In this document: in pieces, positions 5,646 through 16,100 of the stretch
Layout of the letters: every line of letters begins with the position of its first letter
Position numbering within the stretch: position 1 is the stretch's first letter
From: Flavobacteriaceae bacterium TMED48
GTDB taxonomy: Bacteria > Bacteroidota > Bacteroidia > Flavobacteriales > Flavobacteriaceae
Reading direction: 5' to 3'
Assembly: GCA_002167945.1 (NCBI GenBank)
Contig: NHDB01000001.1
Span: 1 to 18,153 of the forward strand
DNA: 18,153 bases
Notes under the pieces: generated by a model
What the model was told of the DNA's origin: nothing
Database searches by the model: none
What the model saw: the letters and a program-made list of their open reading frames with translations, nothing else
Program-made: the position numbers and the translations under genes

Positions 5646-8443
5646 TGGACTCTAATATGTTTAACACCTCTAGTCTAAACTATGAGGAAGTCGGAGATTA
5701 TTCTAAAGCTATAAACGCAGAACAAGATGCTATCTCTAAAAGCAACGAAACTGAATATGCTGCTCGTGGTGCTGAAGCTGTAAGAATGGCTAACCAAAGA
5801 TCTAGAAACTTTCAGAAATTTGGTGAGCTAATCAAACAAGGTGGTCAGTTTAAAAAAGACTTAGATACGTGGAATGAAGCAAATGCTTTAATAAACTCTT
5901 CTAAAGCTACTGATGTACTTGATAAAGAAATTACAGGAAAAGACGGAGCCAAGAAAAAGCCAGTTGTACCTATTGATCAATTACCACAAGGTGCAACAGT
6001 TCCTATTGATCAAAAGCCTGCCGGTAAAACTACTACTATAGATAAGAAAGAGCAGGCTGAACAGATAGCTGAAGATGAGCTAAGTGCAAAGTCTAATGAA
6101 GCCGGAGTTGAAGCTAAAAAGATTACTGGTGAATTAGAAAATGAAATTGGTCAAAACGACAGCACTGCTGCTAAAGAAGAATATATAGCAGTAAAAGAAG
6201 CTGAGTTAATAAATGACTACAGTACACGTGGAGCAGCATTAACTAATGATTTAAAAAAAGATCATGAAGGATTTATTACATCAAACTTAGCTAGAAAAGT
6301 AAAGCTAGAAGGAATGACTGATGCACAACTTCAAGCAGGCGGTGTGTCTGTATCTGAAGCATTGCAAAAAGGTGATTTAAAACTAGCTGCTCAACTACAA
6401 AAATTCTGGGATCAGTCTTGGTATTCTAGATCAGGTATATTTAAAGGTGGCGATAACTACTTAGGTAGAAAACAAAAGCTAGCACTTCTAAAAGAGACTA
6501 ATGCAGCAACAGCTGCTTTATATCGTAAAGGAGTAGATAACTATTATAACAATGTTAAAAAAGCTGCTGAAGTTACACGTCAAGGAGACTTTGCTAAAAG
6601 TGTAAATACGACCGGTATAACAGCTTTAGTTGGTGATGGAAAAGACCCCAACTCTGGATACATTGCCCAGTATGAATATGCAACTGGTACTAAGAATACA
6701 CCATATGCGTACGAACTAGCAGCTATAGACTTAGAGAAAAAAATTACTGATGGTAGTATCCCTGTTGCCAAAGCAGAAGCTATGATTGAACAACAGTTTA
6801 AACATAGAGGTACTAAAAAAATGACTACATTACAAGAATCTCAGCCTGAGTTTTATAATAGAATTAGTAAACATATTGACAAAACTAAGAGTCTTGATTA
6901 TCTAAATAGTCAAAACGAACAGAAACTTGATATACAGACTAAGGTAAAAGCACAGCTAGATCATATCAAAACTAATCTAAAAGGTGAGATAAACGAAAAG
7001 CAACTTACAGGATTAGTTGAAGAGATTACTAATGAGTTAAATATTACAGAAGCACATCCATTCTATAAAGAACTAGAACCATTATTAGAATATAGAACTG
7101 CTGAAGACAAAGTTGATCAAGATGTTATCAAAAAACTAGAACACGATTATAATGACCCAGATGGTAATGGTCATATTGACAATCTAGAAATGAGATTAAA
7201 TGAGATTAATGATACTAAACTACGTGAAAAATATCGTAAAAAATATGAAAGTGCTCAAATACTTGAAATCCATAAAGACGGCTACAAAGCTGATTTAAAA
7301 ATTGTAGAAGATCATATTGATACTGAATTAGACAGAAAATCAAATGTAAATCTAAGGTCTGGAAAAAATAATCAAATTTCCTATAATGCTAAACTCGACT
7401 TTAGAATGGAAGTTGAAGACCTAATTAAAAAGGGTGTTCCGCCAGAACTTGCTTTTAAACAGGCAAGAATTAAAGTTATAGAAAGATTTGATAAAAAAAA
7501 TAAAGATGATGAAAAGGGATTCCAATATATGGATAAAACCCTTTCTGCACCTAAGCTTAAAAATAAAAATATTACATTAGAGCAAGGTACTATAGCATCT
7601 GATTTAATTAATAATGCTGAGGTACAAGAAGACTTGTTACATCAGAAAGAGTATTTACCCGGTGAAAAAGTACATCAAGAACAATTGATTAATTATTTAG
7701 CCGGTAAGGGACCTATGCCTTTATACTATTTACAAATGGGTGTAGGTGCTAAAAATTATACATCGCATGAAATTATACAAATGCGGGGTAAAGCTTTAGA
7801 TCTTCTTAAAGGAGATGAGACTACAATCCCAGAAGCTAGACTAGATAAAACTACAAAAGGATTATTCTGTCACTTTGCGTCAGATGGTAAGGCTATGAGA
7901 GGTCTTATGAATGTTGCTGAGGGAACAGATATCTGGACTATGCCAGAAAATGGAACAGACGCTTTCCCATCAAGTACTGACATATTAAAAAGTCTTCAAA
8001 AAAATCCATTACACGAATCATTTGTTTCTCCAACAGGTGGTAAACGTATAGACCCTACAGAAACTTCATTAGGCGAAGTAAACGATTTAATGAAAACTAA
8101 AGGTTACGGTCTTTATGGTGGTGTAGGTATATATGGACATACTACTGGTGACTTAAATAAAGCTATTGAAATTTTAGGTCCTGATATATTACAAATGCCA
8201 TATGATCAAAATGCACAAGATATGGTTGAACAGGCATTATTTATGTATAATATTATGGGCAAACAACAGTATATGAACTTACAAAATTACCAGAAAAGTA
8301 TAAAACCATTAAATATAAGTTTTACAGAATCTGCTGATTTAGTCGGCGGTTTTGGAGATGATTTATATACAGGTTATAATTCTCCATGGTGTTTAGATGG
8401 TGGTATAGCTGATAATCTAATGAATAATGAAGAGGTAGAATGA
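5645..8443 (+). CDS. Internal virion protein C (T7 gp15-like) with EF-hand loop and muramidase-like C-terminus
   Basis: A 932-residue, mostly helical, highly charged protein in the gp15 position. In T7, gp15 (747 residues) is a core protein ejected into the periplasm, where with gp16 it forms the DNA channel. Residues 1-100 are coiled-coil-like. A Pro/Gly linker with repeated PIDQ motifs follows (about 109-135). Residues 504-515 form a perfect EF-hand calcium loop (D-P-D-G-N-G-H-I-D-N-L-E). Residues about 745-875 carry, in order, AEGTD (Glu759), NGTDAF, SLGEV, GVGIY (Tyr830) and AQD (858-859). This resembles the motif order of lambda-R-type lytic transglycosylases (SEGTD, HGYDV, GAGRY, SQD). 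This is an inference from motifs; the Gln after the Tyr is missing. T7 gp15 has no such domain. ATG start with strong SD; ends in an ATGA overlap with gp16-like. Confidence 0.85.
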   Translation: MDSNMFNTSSLNYEEVGDYSKAINAEQDAISKSNETEYAARGAEAVRMANQRSRNFQKFGELIKQGGQFKKDLDTWNEANALINSSKATDVLDKEITGKDGAKKKPVVPIDQLPQGATVPIDQKPAGKTTTIDKKEQAEQIAEDELSAKSNEAGVEAKKITGELENEIGQNDSTAAKEEYIAVKEAELINDYSTRGAALTNDLKKDHEGFITSNLARKVKLEGMTDAQLQAGGVSVSEALQKGDLKLAAQLQKFWDQSWYSRSGIFKGGDNYLGRKQKLALLKETNAATAALYRKGVDNYYNNVKKAAEVTRQGDFAKSVNTTGITALVGDGKDPNSGYIAQYEYATGTKNTPYAYELAAIDLEKKITDGSIPVAKAEAMIEQQFKHRGTKKMTTLQESQPEFYNRISKHIDKTKSLDYLNSQNEQKLDIQTKVKAQLDHIKTNLKGEINEKQLTGLVEEITNELNITEAHPFYKELEPLLEYRTAEDKVDQDVIKKLEHDYNDPDGNGHIDNLEMRLNEINDTKLREKYRKKYESAQILEIHKDGYKADLKIVEDHIDTELDRKSNVNLRSGKNNQISYNAKLDFRMEVEDLIKKGVPPELAFKQARIKVIERFDKKNKDDEKGFQYMDKTLSAPKLKNKNITLEQGTIASDLINNAEVQEDLLHQKEYLPGEKVHQEQLINYLAGKGPMPLYYLQMGVGAKNYTSHEIIQMRGKALDLLKGDETTIPEARLDKTTKGLFCHFASDGKAMRGLMNVAEGTDIWTMPENGTDAFPSSTDILKSLQKNPLHESFVSPTGGKRIDPTETSLGEVNDLMKTKGYGLYGGVGIYGHTTGDLNKAIEILGPDILQMPYDQNAQDMVEQALFMYNIMGKQQYMNLQNYQKSIKPLNISFTESADLVGGFGDDLYTGYNSPWCLDGGIADNLMNNEEVE
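5969..6013 (+). repeat. Short direct repeat encoding PIDQ linker motifs
   Basis: CCTATTGATCAA occurs at 5969-5980 and again at 6002-6013, 33 bases apart, so the repeat is in frame and encodes PIDQ twice, each followed by a Pro/Gly segment. A weaker third copy (TTTIDKK) follows. It looks like a small tandem duplication in a flexible linker of the gp15-like protein. Confidence 0.6.
7154..7189 (+). other. EF-hand calcium-binding loop in gp15-like protein
   Basis: The codons give DPDGNGHIDNLE, residues 504-515. Acidic or Asn side chains stand at loop positions 1, 3, 5, 9 and 12, Gly at 6 and Ile at 8, exactly the EF-hand/dockerin pattern. The flanks (EHDYN before, MRLNEI after) can form the two helices. 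Only one loop is seen, so it may pair with another chain or act alone. Confidence 0.7.
7877..8269 (+). other. Putative peptidoglycan-lytic (lambda-R-like) domain of gp15-like protein
   Basis: Residues about 745-875 of the gp15-like protein. Glu759 in VAEGTD corresponds to the catalytic Glu of lambda endolysin R (WSEGTD). NGTDAF corresponds to HGYDVI, GVGIYG to GAGRYQ, and YDQNAQDMVEQAL to the SQDAVALQQI segment. Glu-to-Tyr spacing is 71 here against 48 in lambda R, which implies an insertion; Tyr-to-Gln spacing (28 against 24) is close. Lambda R positions are recalled, not looked up. Confidence 0.5.
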
Positions 8444-11400
8444 ACGAAGAAGATTTTAATGTCGATCAGGAATTACTCGAAGATCCTAGTTCCGGATTAA
8501 ATGCCTCTGAAGCTATACAACAAGTCCAAGACTTGCAAGAACAAGCACAGCAATATGCTGAAGCAGAAGAGGCTGCAATAGACGAAGAGCAAGAAGAACT
8601 TGTTGACCCACGAGAAAAAGAATCGTGGGGAATCAAAGGTGTAGCAAAAGAGTTATCTAGTGCTGTCACTGGTGGATTACAAGACACTGCGTCAAGTATA
8701 AGTACTTTTCCAGAACGTGCAATAGACATGTTTTCTGGAGAGTGGCAAAAAGAAAGAAAAGAAAGAGGTTATTATCAACCTGAGTGGGACCCTGCTACAG
8801 GAAATGGTGAGAATCCTATTATTACTAAAACATGGTGGGGTAAGTTAGCAAGAGGTGTAGTACATTTTGGTTCTATGTCAGCTGCTATCTTAGCTACCGC
8901 AAAAGGTGCAGCAGTTGCAGGCGTACCATTAGGTATAGGTGCAGCTAGTGCAAAATTACTAGGAGCTAATAGTTTAATAAGAGCAGCCGGTGTGGGTGCT
9001 ATATCTGACTTAATATCTAAAGAATCTGATGGGCATAATGCTTTAGGTTCACTTAGAGACCATTATGGTTGGATGGATACACCACTTAGTACACAAGAAG
9101 AAGACCATCCTATGATGATGAAGATGAAAAACATCGTTGAAGGTATGGGAATAGGTCTTGTATTTGATGGTGCATTTATGGCACTAGGAAAAGGTAAAAA
9201 ATCTGCTGCCGCTTTTATACAAAAAAGAGGTACAAGCCAGTTAGATCAAAGTACTGAGCTAGGATTAAAACAATTAAGAGACAGAGAACGTGGATTTAGA
9301 GCTGCTAAAAACAGACCTCTAGCTGAACCACATCAAGGAGCATATTTTTCTGAAGATGACCCGTATGATATATGGGTAAGAGATAAGAAAATACGTGAAA
9401 ACTGGGGTTCCGAAGAAGGAGCTGCCGGTAATCCTATTACAGCTGTACAAAGAACCAGAGCTGCACAAGAATCTGGACTAAGTGAAGATGCAGTAGATGA
9501 TGTATTAAGAAAATTATACAGTAATAACAAGTATAAAAATATTATAGAAGAAGTTAAAAGCAAAAATTTACGTCTAGTAGATGTGTTTGGTGACGCTATT
9601 GCAGCTCATCAGCGAATAACACTAGGCAGAAACGCAGCTGATATGTCACCAGAAGACTATCTAGAAGAGTTATTTAGAGCTGTAGATGCTTATGAAGTAA
9701 CTGATATAGATGGAAACATCGTTGACAAGCTTGAAACTATGACAAGTAAATACGTTGTTGTTGCTGATATGGTTGTAGGTACATTACTACAGCAAGTTCG
9801 AGATATGGGTATAGCCGGTAGAGAGTTAGCCAACTTTGTTGATATAGCAGATGTTGACGGACCACTCGAAGCTATACGAGATACAATGTTTATGGCATTA
9901 ACTGAAGCAAAACGTGCTAGAATTATAAAGTCACAGAACTTTAGAGAGTTAGATGCAGGGGTTAAACGTAGTTACTTAAAGAGAACTCTTGATGCTGATA
10001 TGGCTGATACAAGAGAAGCTATACAAAGTATACTAAATATTAACAATAACTCTGATGATACTAACTTATTGATGGCATTGTTTGAAGCTTTCTCATCTAT
10101 GCAAACAGTTAACAGTCTAGATGACTTTGACGCATGGGCAAGAAAGATGGTTAAAGGTGGTACGATTGAAGGTAAAAACCAAACAGGTGCACTAATCAGA
10201 GAACTACAAGGTGTTATGATACACAGTGTATTGTCTGGACCTAAAACTCCTTTAAGAGCTATTATTGGTACATCAACCCATACGTTCTTACGTCCCATGG
10301 CTACTACTCTAGGTGGTCTAGGAAGATTACCTTTTACAGGTGATACACGTACAGTTCGTGCCGGTTTGGCATCTATGAACGCTATGATGGAAGCTATACC
10401 TGAGTCATTTGAGTTGTTTAAAAGTAGACTTAACTCATACTGGTCAGGAGAAATAGCTACTGTAAAAACTCGTTTCTCTGAATATACACAGGGTGACGAT
10501 AACTGGGAAATATTGAGACGATGGGCTGAAAGCGATCGTGCGTCTGCCGGAGACAAGGCTGCATTTGCTATGGCAAATATGGCTCGGAGTATGAATGATA
10601 AAAACTTTTTGACTTACGGCACAAAACTTATGGCTGCTACTGACGATGCGTTTGCATTTATATTAGGTAGAGCTAGAATGAGGGAGAAAGCATTGATGTC
10701 CGCATTTGATGCACAACAAGCCGGTGCACTTGCAGACGGTATTAAAATCAATCCCGCACTAATAAGAAGTTATGAGGATTATTTCTATAGTGATATCTTT
10801 GATGCTGACGGCAATATTGTCGAAGAAGCTACAAAATTTGCTAGAAAAGAAGTAACACTAACGCAAGATTTAACCGGTTTTGCCGGAAATCTAAACTCAG
10901 TATTTCAACAAAACCCTTGGGCTAAACCTTTCTTCCTGTTTGCTCGAACAGGTGTAAACGGATTAGCATTAACTGCAAAACATACACCCGGATTTAACTT
11001 TCTAGTAAGAGAGTTTAACGACATAGCTTTTGCAAGACCCGGAAAATTAACCGATGAGCTAGCTTCCAAGTATGGTATAACCACAGATCAGGAGCTAATT
11101 AATGCTAAGGCATTACAAACAGGTAGATTAATGATGGGCTCTGCTCTAGTAAGTATGGCGTCATGGGCATGGATGACTGGTAAAATGACTGGTAATGGTC
11201 CAATAGATAGACAGCAAAGACAAGCATGGATAGATGGTGGCTTTAAAGCACGCACTTTATTCTTTGGTGATATAGGTGTTGAGTATGATTCATTTGAACC
11301 ATTCAACCAAATTATGTCTATGATAGCTGACATAGGTGATGCAAGTCAACTTATGGGAGAAGAATGGACAAAAGATAATCTACTAAAAATGGCTCTGTTA

Positions 11401-12186
11401 TTATCTCAGGGTGTGACAAGTAAGTCATACTTAGCCGGTATGCAGTCATTTGTAGATATATTTAGTGGTAAACCCGGTCAAGCAAATAGAGTAATTGCAG
11501 GGTTAATAAATAACCAAGTACCTCTTGCAGGCTTACGTTCATCACTAGGTAATGTATTCTCAGAGTCTGGCGTCAACGAATTACAGTCAGGTATAATTGA
11601 TTCGATACGTAATAGAAACAAGTTAAGTGAAAACTTTGCAGCATTGTATGGTGGTGACTTACCTAAGAAAACTGACATATTAAATGGTCAAAAGCTTCAA
11701 CCTTGGAACTTTATTGAAAGAACATGGAACGCTACGATACCTGTTAATTTTGTGCTAAAAAATTCTCCCGGACGTTCGTTACTACAAGAAGGTTATGATA
11801 CACGGTTAATAACTATGTATTCTCCTGACGGTGATGACTTAACTGATTCGCCTAATTTACGTGCTATATTTCAAGAAGAAATGGGTAAAGAAAAGCTAGA
11901 AGCAAAGCTAAATAAGCTAGCTAGAAACCCAAGAATTATTGCATCAGTCAATCAAAGACGTCGAGATATGAAAGGTGGTGATCGAACTAAGTTTGAAAAC
12001 AAAGATTACTACCATAATATAATGATAAAAAAATTGTTCAGAGAAGCAAAGGGTAACGCATGGTCTCGTATGGTAGATTTACCAGAAGTACTAGCTTTAC
12101 AAAAGATTAATGCTCAAGCTATAATCAAACGTAACCAAAAAACAGATCAAACCACTTATTCTGATATACTTAAAATTTATAAATAA
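8440..12186 (+). CDS. Internal virion protein D (T7 gp16-like), DNA-ejection protein
   Basis: A 1248-residue protein, close in size to T7 gp16 (1318), and last of the core genes. In T7, gp16 spans the inner membrane after ejection and pulls in the first DNA. Here residues 1-60 are acidic and Gln-rich and probably disordered or coiled. Residues 138-192 are hydrophobic and small-residue-rich ([18 protein letters not shown] and onward), with another apolar stretch at 230-250: possible membrane segments. The region from residue 825 ([17 protein letters not shown]) through [15 protein letters not shown] is a block I associate with marine podovirus gp16-like proteins. The soluble lytic transglycosylase that opens T7 gp16 (ES..NP.A.S..GA.GLMQ) is not visible. 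The ATG overlaps the gp15-like TGA (ATGA), with AGAGGT at 8431-8436. Assignment rests on position, size and these blocks. Confidence 0.85.
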   Translation: MNEEDFNVDQELLEDPSSGLNASEAIQQVQDLQEQAQQYAEAEEAAIDEEQEELVDPREKESWGIKGVAKELSSAVTGGLQDTASSISTFPERAIDMFSGEWQKERKERGYYQPEWDPATGNGENPIITKTWWGKLARGVVHFGSMSAAILATAKGAAVAGVPLGIGAASAKLLGANSLIRAAGVGAISDLISKESDGHNALGSLRDHYGWMDTPLSTQEEDHPMMMKMKNIVEGMGIGLVFDGAFMALGKGKKSAAAFIQKRGTSQLDQSTELGLKQLRDRERGFRAAKNRPLAEPHQGAYFSEDDPYDIWVRDKKIRENWGSEEGAAGNPITAVQRTRAAQESGLSEDAVDDVLRKLYSNNKYKNIIEEVKSKNLRLVDVFGDAIAAHQRITLGRNAADMSPEDYLEELFRAVDAYEVTDIDGNIVDKLETMTSKYVVVADMVVGTLLQQVRDMGIAGRELANFVDIADVDGPLEAIRDTMFMALTEAKRARIIKSQNFRELDAGVKRSYLKRTLDADMADTREAIQSILNINNNSDDTNLLMALFEAFSSMQTVNSLDDFDAWARKMVKGGTIEGKNQTGALIRELQGVMIHSVLSGPKTPLRAIIGTSTHTFLRPMATTLGGLGRLPFTGDTRTVRAGLASMNAMMEAIPESFELFKSRLNSYWSGEIATVKTRFSEYTQGDDNWEILRRWAESDRASAGDKAAFAMANMARSMNDKNFLTYGTKLMAATDDAFAFILGRARMREKALMSAFDAQQAGALADGIKINPALIRSYEDYFYSDIFDADGNIVEEATKFARKEVTLTQDLTGFAGNLNSVFQQNPWAKPFFLFARTGVNGLALTAKHTPGFNFLVREFNDIAFARPGKLTDELASKYGITTDQELINAKALQTGRLMMGSALVSMASWAWMTGKMTGNGPIDRQQRQAWIDGGFKARTLFFGDIGVEYDSFEPFNQIMSMIADIGDASQLMGEEWTKDNLLKMALLLSQGVTSKSYLAGMQSFVDIFSGKPGQANRVIAGLINNQVPLAGLRSSLGNVFSESGVNELQSGIIDSIRNRNKLSENFAALYGGDLPKKTDILNGQKLQPWNFIERTWNATIPVNFVLKNSPGRSLLQEGYDTRLITMYSPDGDDLTDSPNLRAIFQEEMGKEKLEAKLNKLARNPRIIASVNQRRRDMKGGDRTKFENKDYYHNIMIKKLFREAKGNAWSRMVDLPEVLALQKINAQAIIKRNQKTDQTTYSDILKIYK

Positions 12187-13193
12187 TGGCACTAACATTC
12201 ATTGAATATACGGCGGATGGTAACAATAATAAAAATTTTACCTTTCCGTCTATTACTACCACTGATGTCGATGTTAAGCTAGATGGTGCACTACAAACCG
12301 CAGGCACACATTATAACATAGTCAACTATACACCGACAGGTGGTGGTACAGTTGAATTTACAACAGGAAATATTCCAAGCAATCCAGTAATAATTCGTAT
12401 TGCTAGAAGCACGGATGTTGGTTCGCCTCGAGTTACGTATACTCCCGGCTCCTCTGTAAAAGCAGCTGACTTAAACGAAAACGCACTACAAACTATATAC
12501 TCTTTACAAGAAGAGAAGGATGCAGTGCAAAACCTTGGTGGTACGTTATCTAACGTAACTATCAGCGGTAACTTAAACGTAGATAGTAACCGTATTACAA
12601 ACGTAGCAGACGGTATATCTGCAACCGATGGTGTCAATAAACAACAAGTCGAAGACATCACGACAAACAATAATACAGTATTAGCAGGGCATGCTGCAAC
12701 CGCTACAGCTCAGGCAAATGCAGCAGCGTCAAGTGCATCAGCGGCTCAGTCAAGCAACCAATCAGCTTCAGCATATGCAACTTTAGCAGCCGCTAGTGCA
12801 ACAACTGCACAGAACGCAGGCTCTAACATGACAGCTCAGGTTAATGATGCTGCTGCGTATGCTGCTAACGCTGCTAATACTGCATTTACTACATCTACTG
12901 GTGTAACGAATCAGTTTTCTTCTCTCCACTATGCTAACTTAGCAAGTACTTACGCCGGTCAAACAGTGTTTTATGGCTTTGCTAGAAACTCTGTAGGTTC
13001 ATTAACATTGACCTATGCAACTGCTTCAGACAGTGCTACATATGCAACTAAGGATTATGAGTACAAAGGTGAAGCACAGTGGATAATCGGAAATTCTGCC
13101 GCTTTACACACCGCAACATCAGGCGGAACACAAGGAACTCCCAGATATTCTTTAAATACATCTGGACATTTAATATTAAACACAACAATGTAA
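12186..13193 (+). CDS. Tail fibre with T7 gp17-type attachment domain
   Basis: A 335-residue protein. Residues 1-112 form the domain that fixes T7 gp17 to the tail: FIEYTADGNNNKNFTFPSI, then LDGALQTAGTHYNI, VIIRIARSTD, TYTPGSSVKAADLNENAL and the closing YSLQEEKD. Residues about 113-165 look like a trimeric shaft (NVTISGNLNVDSNRITNVAD). An Ala/Ser/Gln-rich stretch of heptad type follows (165-235), and a small beta-rich end domain (236-335, GHLILNTTM end). T7 gp17 is 553 residues, so this fibre is short and lacks a large receptor-binding head, which probably lies on the protein of the next gene. ATG overlaps the TAA of gp16-like (TAATG); no clear SD, so expression is probably coupled. Confidence 0.9.
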   Translation: MALTFIEYTADGNNNKNFTFPSITTTDVDVKLDGALQTAGTHYNIVNYTPTGGGTVEFTTGNIPSNPVIIRIARSTDVGSPRVTYTPGSSVKAADLNENALQTIYSLQEEKDAVQNLGGTLSNVTISGNLNVDSNRITNVADGISATDGVNKQQVEDITTNNNTVLAGHAATATAQANAAASSASAAQSSNQSASAYATLAAASATTAQNAGSNMTAQVNDAAAYAANAANTAFTTSTGVTNQFSSLHYANLASTYAGQTVFYGFARNSVGSLTLTYATASDSATYATKDYEYKGEAQWIIGNSAALHTATSGGTQGTPRYSLNTSGHLILNTTM

Positions 13194-13197
13194 TTTA

Positions 13198-16100
13198 ATG
13201 GCACAAATTGATTTAGGAAAACTCAAGTTTACTTGGAAGGGTAACTGGGCTTCTTCCGCTAATTACGAGGTTGACGATGTAGTATTACGTAACGGGTCAG
13301 CATATATTTGCATATCTGACGCTCCAACAACTACAACTTCACCAGAAGTAAATACAACAAACTGGGACCGAATGACCTCTGGTCTAAACTTTAGAGGTGC
13401 ATTTCAAGTCACAGGAACTAATTATTATACAAATGATGTTGTTACTTATCAGAACTCAGCATACATTTTACAAAACACAGATGTCGTTACAGGCATAACA
13501 CCAAATACAACAGCCGGAGATCCTTATTGGATAGTCTTAGCATCTGGTACAGGTGGTACATATACAAGTGCAGGCGACATAGAGTACAGAGGTAATGCAG
13601 GCTCTAACGTAGCTCTAAATATTGGTACATTAGGTTCAAGTCTAATTGTAGAAAACGACCCTAAAGAATCATTCGTTGCGGGTACAACAGCTGTTTACGA
13701 ACAGGTACAATTACCGGGAGCTTCAACTCCTACTGATGGTAAGTCAGCTTATCTATTTAACAGCGATCATCCTACAGCTGCAAATGCTTCATATACAGTT
13801 ACTGTAGCAGCAGGCAAATTTGTAATAGGTGGTGTAAGTCAGCAAGCACTTACATTAAAGACAGGAAGTGTATATACATTTGACGTTAGTGATGCAACTA
13901 ATGCAACTCACGTTTTAGCATTTAACGCAAGATCAGCTGCTACTAGCCCTACATTTGACTTTGAAACAGGTGCTGTAGCAAATGGAGTTGTAAGATCAGG
14001 CACACCGGGTTCAGCGGGTGCAACCGTTACTTGGACTGTTCCTCACTTAGGTCAGTTAGTATATGAATACTACTGTACACAACACAGTAATATGGGTGCA
14101 GCTATTACATGGACATCTTCTACAAAAATTGCCGGAAGATTATTACATGATGACGCACATCCTACTATTGATTTAACTAGAGGTAATCATTATACCTTTA
14201 CGTTCCCAACTGCTACTGGTATGACCTATTCTATTAAAGATCAGGCAAACCATGTTAAAGCCGGTACTAACGGACGTATAACTGCGGGTGTAACACCTGA
14301 CTTTGTAGCCGGTGGTTCTATATCTTTCGTACCATCTGACGCTACACCTCATGCTATAATTAGAGACGAAGGTATGTCTGCTGATGAGATTAATATAACT
14401 CTTAACAGCATGTTCTTCAAACCTAAATGGTCTGGTGCACAAAGTAGAAAACAAGATGAGCCTAGAGATTTAAGTGATACAGCTTACAACGACCCATCAT
14501 ATAACGTATTTGCTAACCACGATATCAATAACTATACAGAAAGTATCTTACCATTACCCGGATATCTTAAAAATTCTGGTAGAGGATTCAGATATGGTAC
14601 TACATCCGTAGGATATAGACAAGGTGGAATTATTACTAGAACTAGGTATACTGGATGGGGTAATATGCTACACAACGGTTCCAATGGTTACTACTATGGC
14701 ATGGGACTCGGTGGAGGTACTTCTCACATTAACACAGCTGACTATCGTCCTTGGGGTTCTAACTGGAGATGTCCTAAGATATGGTTGGAAGCTTTAGCAG
14801 GGAATAGTGATTATGCACACTTCCTAACAGGTGTTGACGGTAACGATTTAGGTTACTTAGATGCTGCGGGTGTACCACAGGCAACAAAACCAAGATTAAA
14901 ACAGGTACATAAAAGTTCTTATTACGGATATCATTTATATGAAAATGGTATTGTAACCTTTGCAGGCTATGGTGGTTATGGTTCTTTCGGTAATGGTGTA
15001 ACTAGAGACGCTACTAACGAAATAGCATGTGTATTCCACGATGAATCTGGTACAAGATTGACAGGAAGCAACTATCCTAAGATCAAACAGGTAGAAACAT
15101 CTAATGCTCATACTGGCGACCACGGTGCACAGAGTTATTATTCTCAATACATGGTAGATACCGACGGTTTCCTATATACTATGGGTTACAACGGATACGG
15201 TCAGTTAGGTAATAACACCACAAGTAATAACTATTACTTTAAGAGAATACCAAAGTCTAGCTTTAATAATGCTGATATTATCTACGTTCATACAAGTGGA
15301 TACTATTATACATCAACTTACGCTATAGATAGCACAGGTAAGTTATGGGGTTGGGGTAGAAATAACTACGGACAACTTGGTCTAGGTAATACTAACGACC
15401 AAACAACACCACAGGAAATAACTAACGTAGCCGGTTCACAGTTACTAGGTAAAAAGGTTGTACACTTACAAGCTAACCAAGATGACGACGATCAGGGTAA
15501 ATGTTGGGTATTAACTGACGAAGGTAAGCTATATTTCTTTGGATATTTAGAAAACTACGGTTATAGTACTGGATATTATGACTCTAGTAATACAACTGCT
15601 CAAACTTTACCTCAGCTATTGACTAATAGTTCTACACTATGGAATAGTAGCGATCAAAAGGTTGTCTACTTTGTTACAAATAACAATAGATACTCTACAC
15701 TTTATATAATTACTGATGGTGGTACAACAGGAGCAACACAAAAGCTATACGCTACTGGCGATAATGCTTATGCTCAACAGGGTACTGCTACAAGTACATC
15801 ATCTAATGTAAGTAGTTCTACACAAGGTACAGGTATAAACAACTGGTTTGGTAAAGAACTACAATTCCGTGACTTAGGTCAAGATTGGAACGATCAATCT
15901 AACCAGAATATAGTCAACGAATCATTTGGTAACTGGGATTCATTCCAAACTGGTGGTTCTAATGCCGGTAAAATGGTTATTGGTAAGATTGTTAAGATAA
16001 TGCCAAAAGGATATAGTGGTGAAAACGCTAACCGTGTAGTACTCATAGACGAATACGGACAACTATTTGCTGCCGGATATTGGAACTATATGATGTTCCC

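Noticed and set aside
9972..10556. 194-codon open frame on the minus strand inside the gp16-like gene
   Set aside because: It lies fully opposite a well supported gene, has no recognisable domain, and low-complexity Ser/Ala/Ile content typical of a shadow frame.
14119..14403. Second cupredoxin copy (residues 308-402 of the receptor-binding protein)
   Set aside because: The LTRGNHYTFTF strand recalls the first module, but the Cys-His-Met loop is absent (PHAIIRDEGMS), so only a beta-rich module can be claimed.
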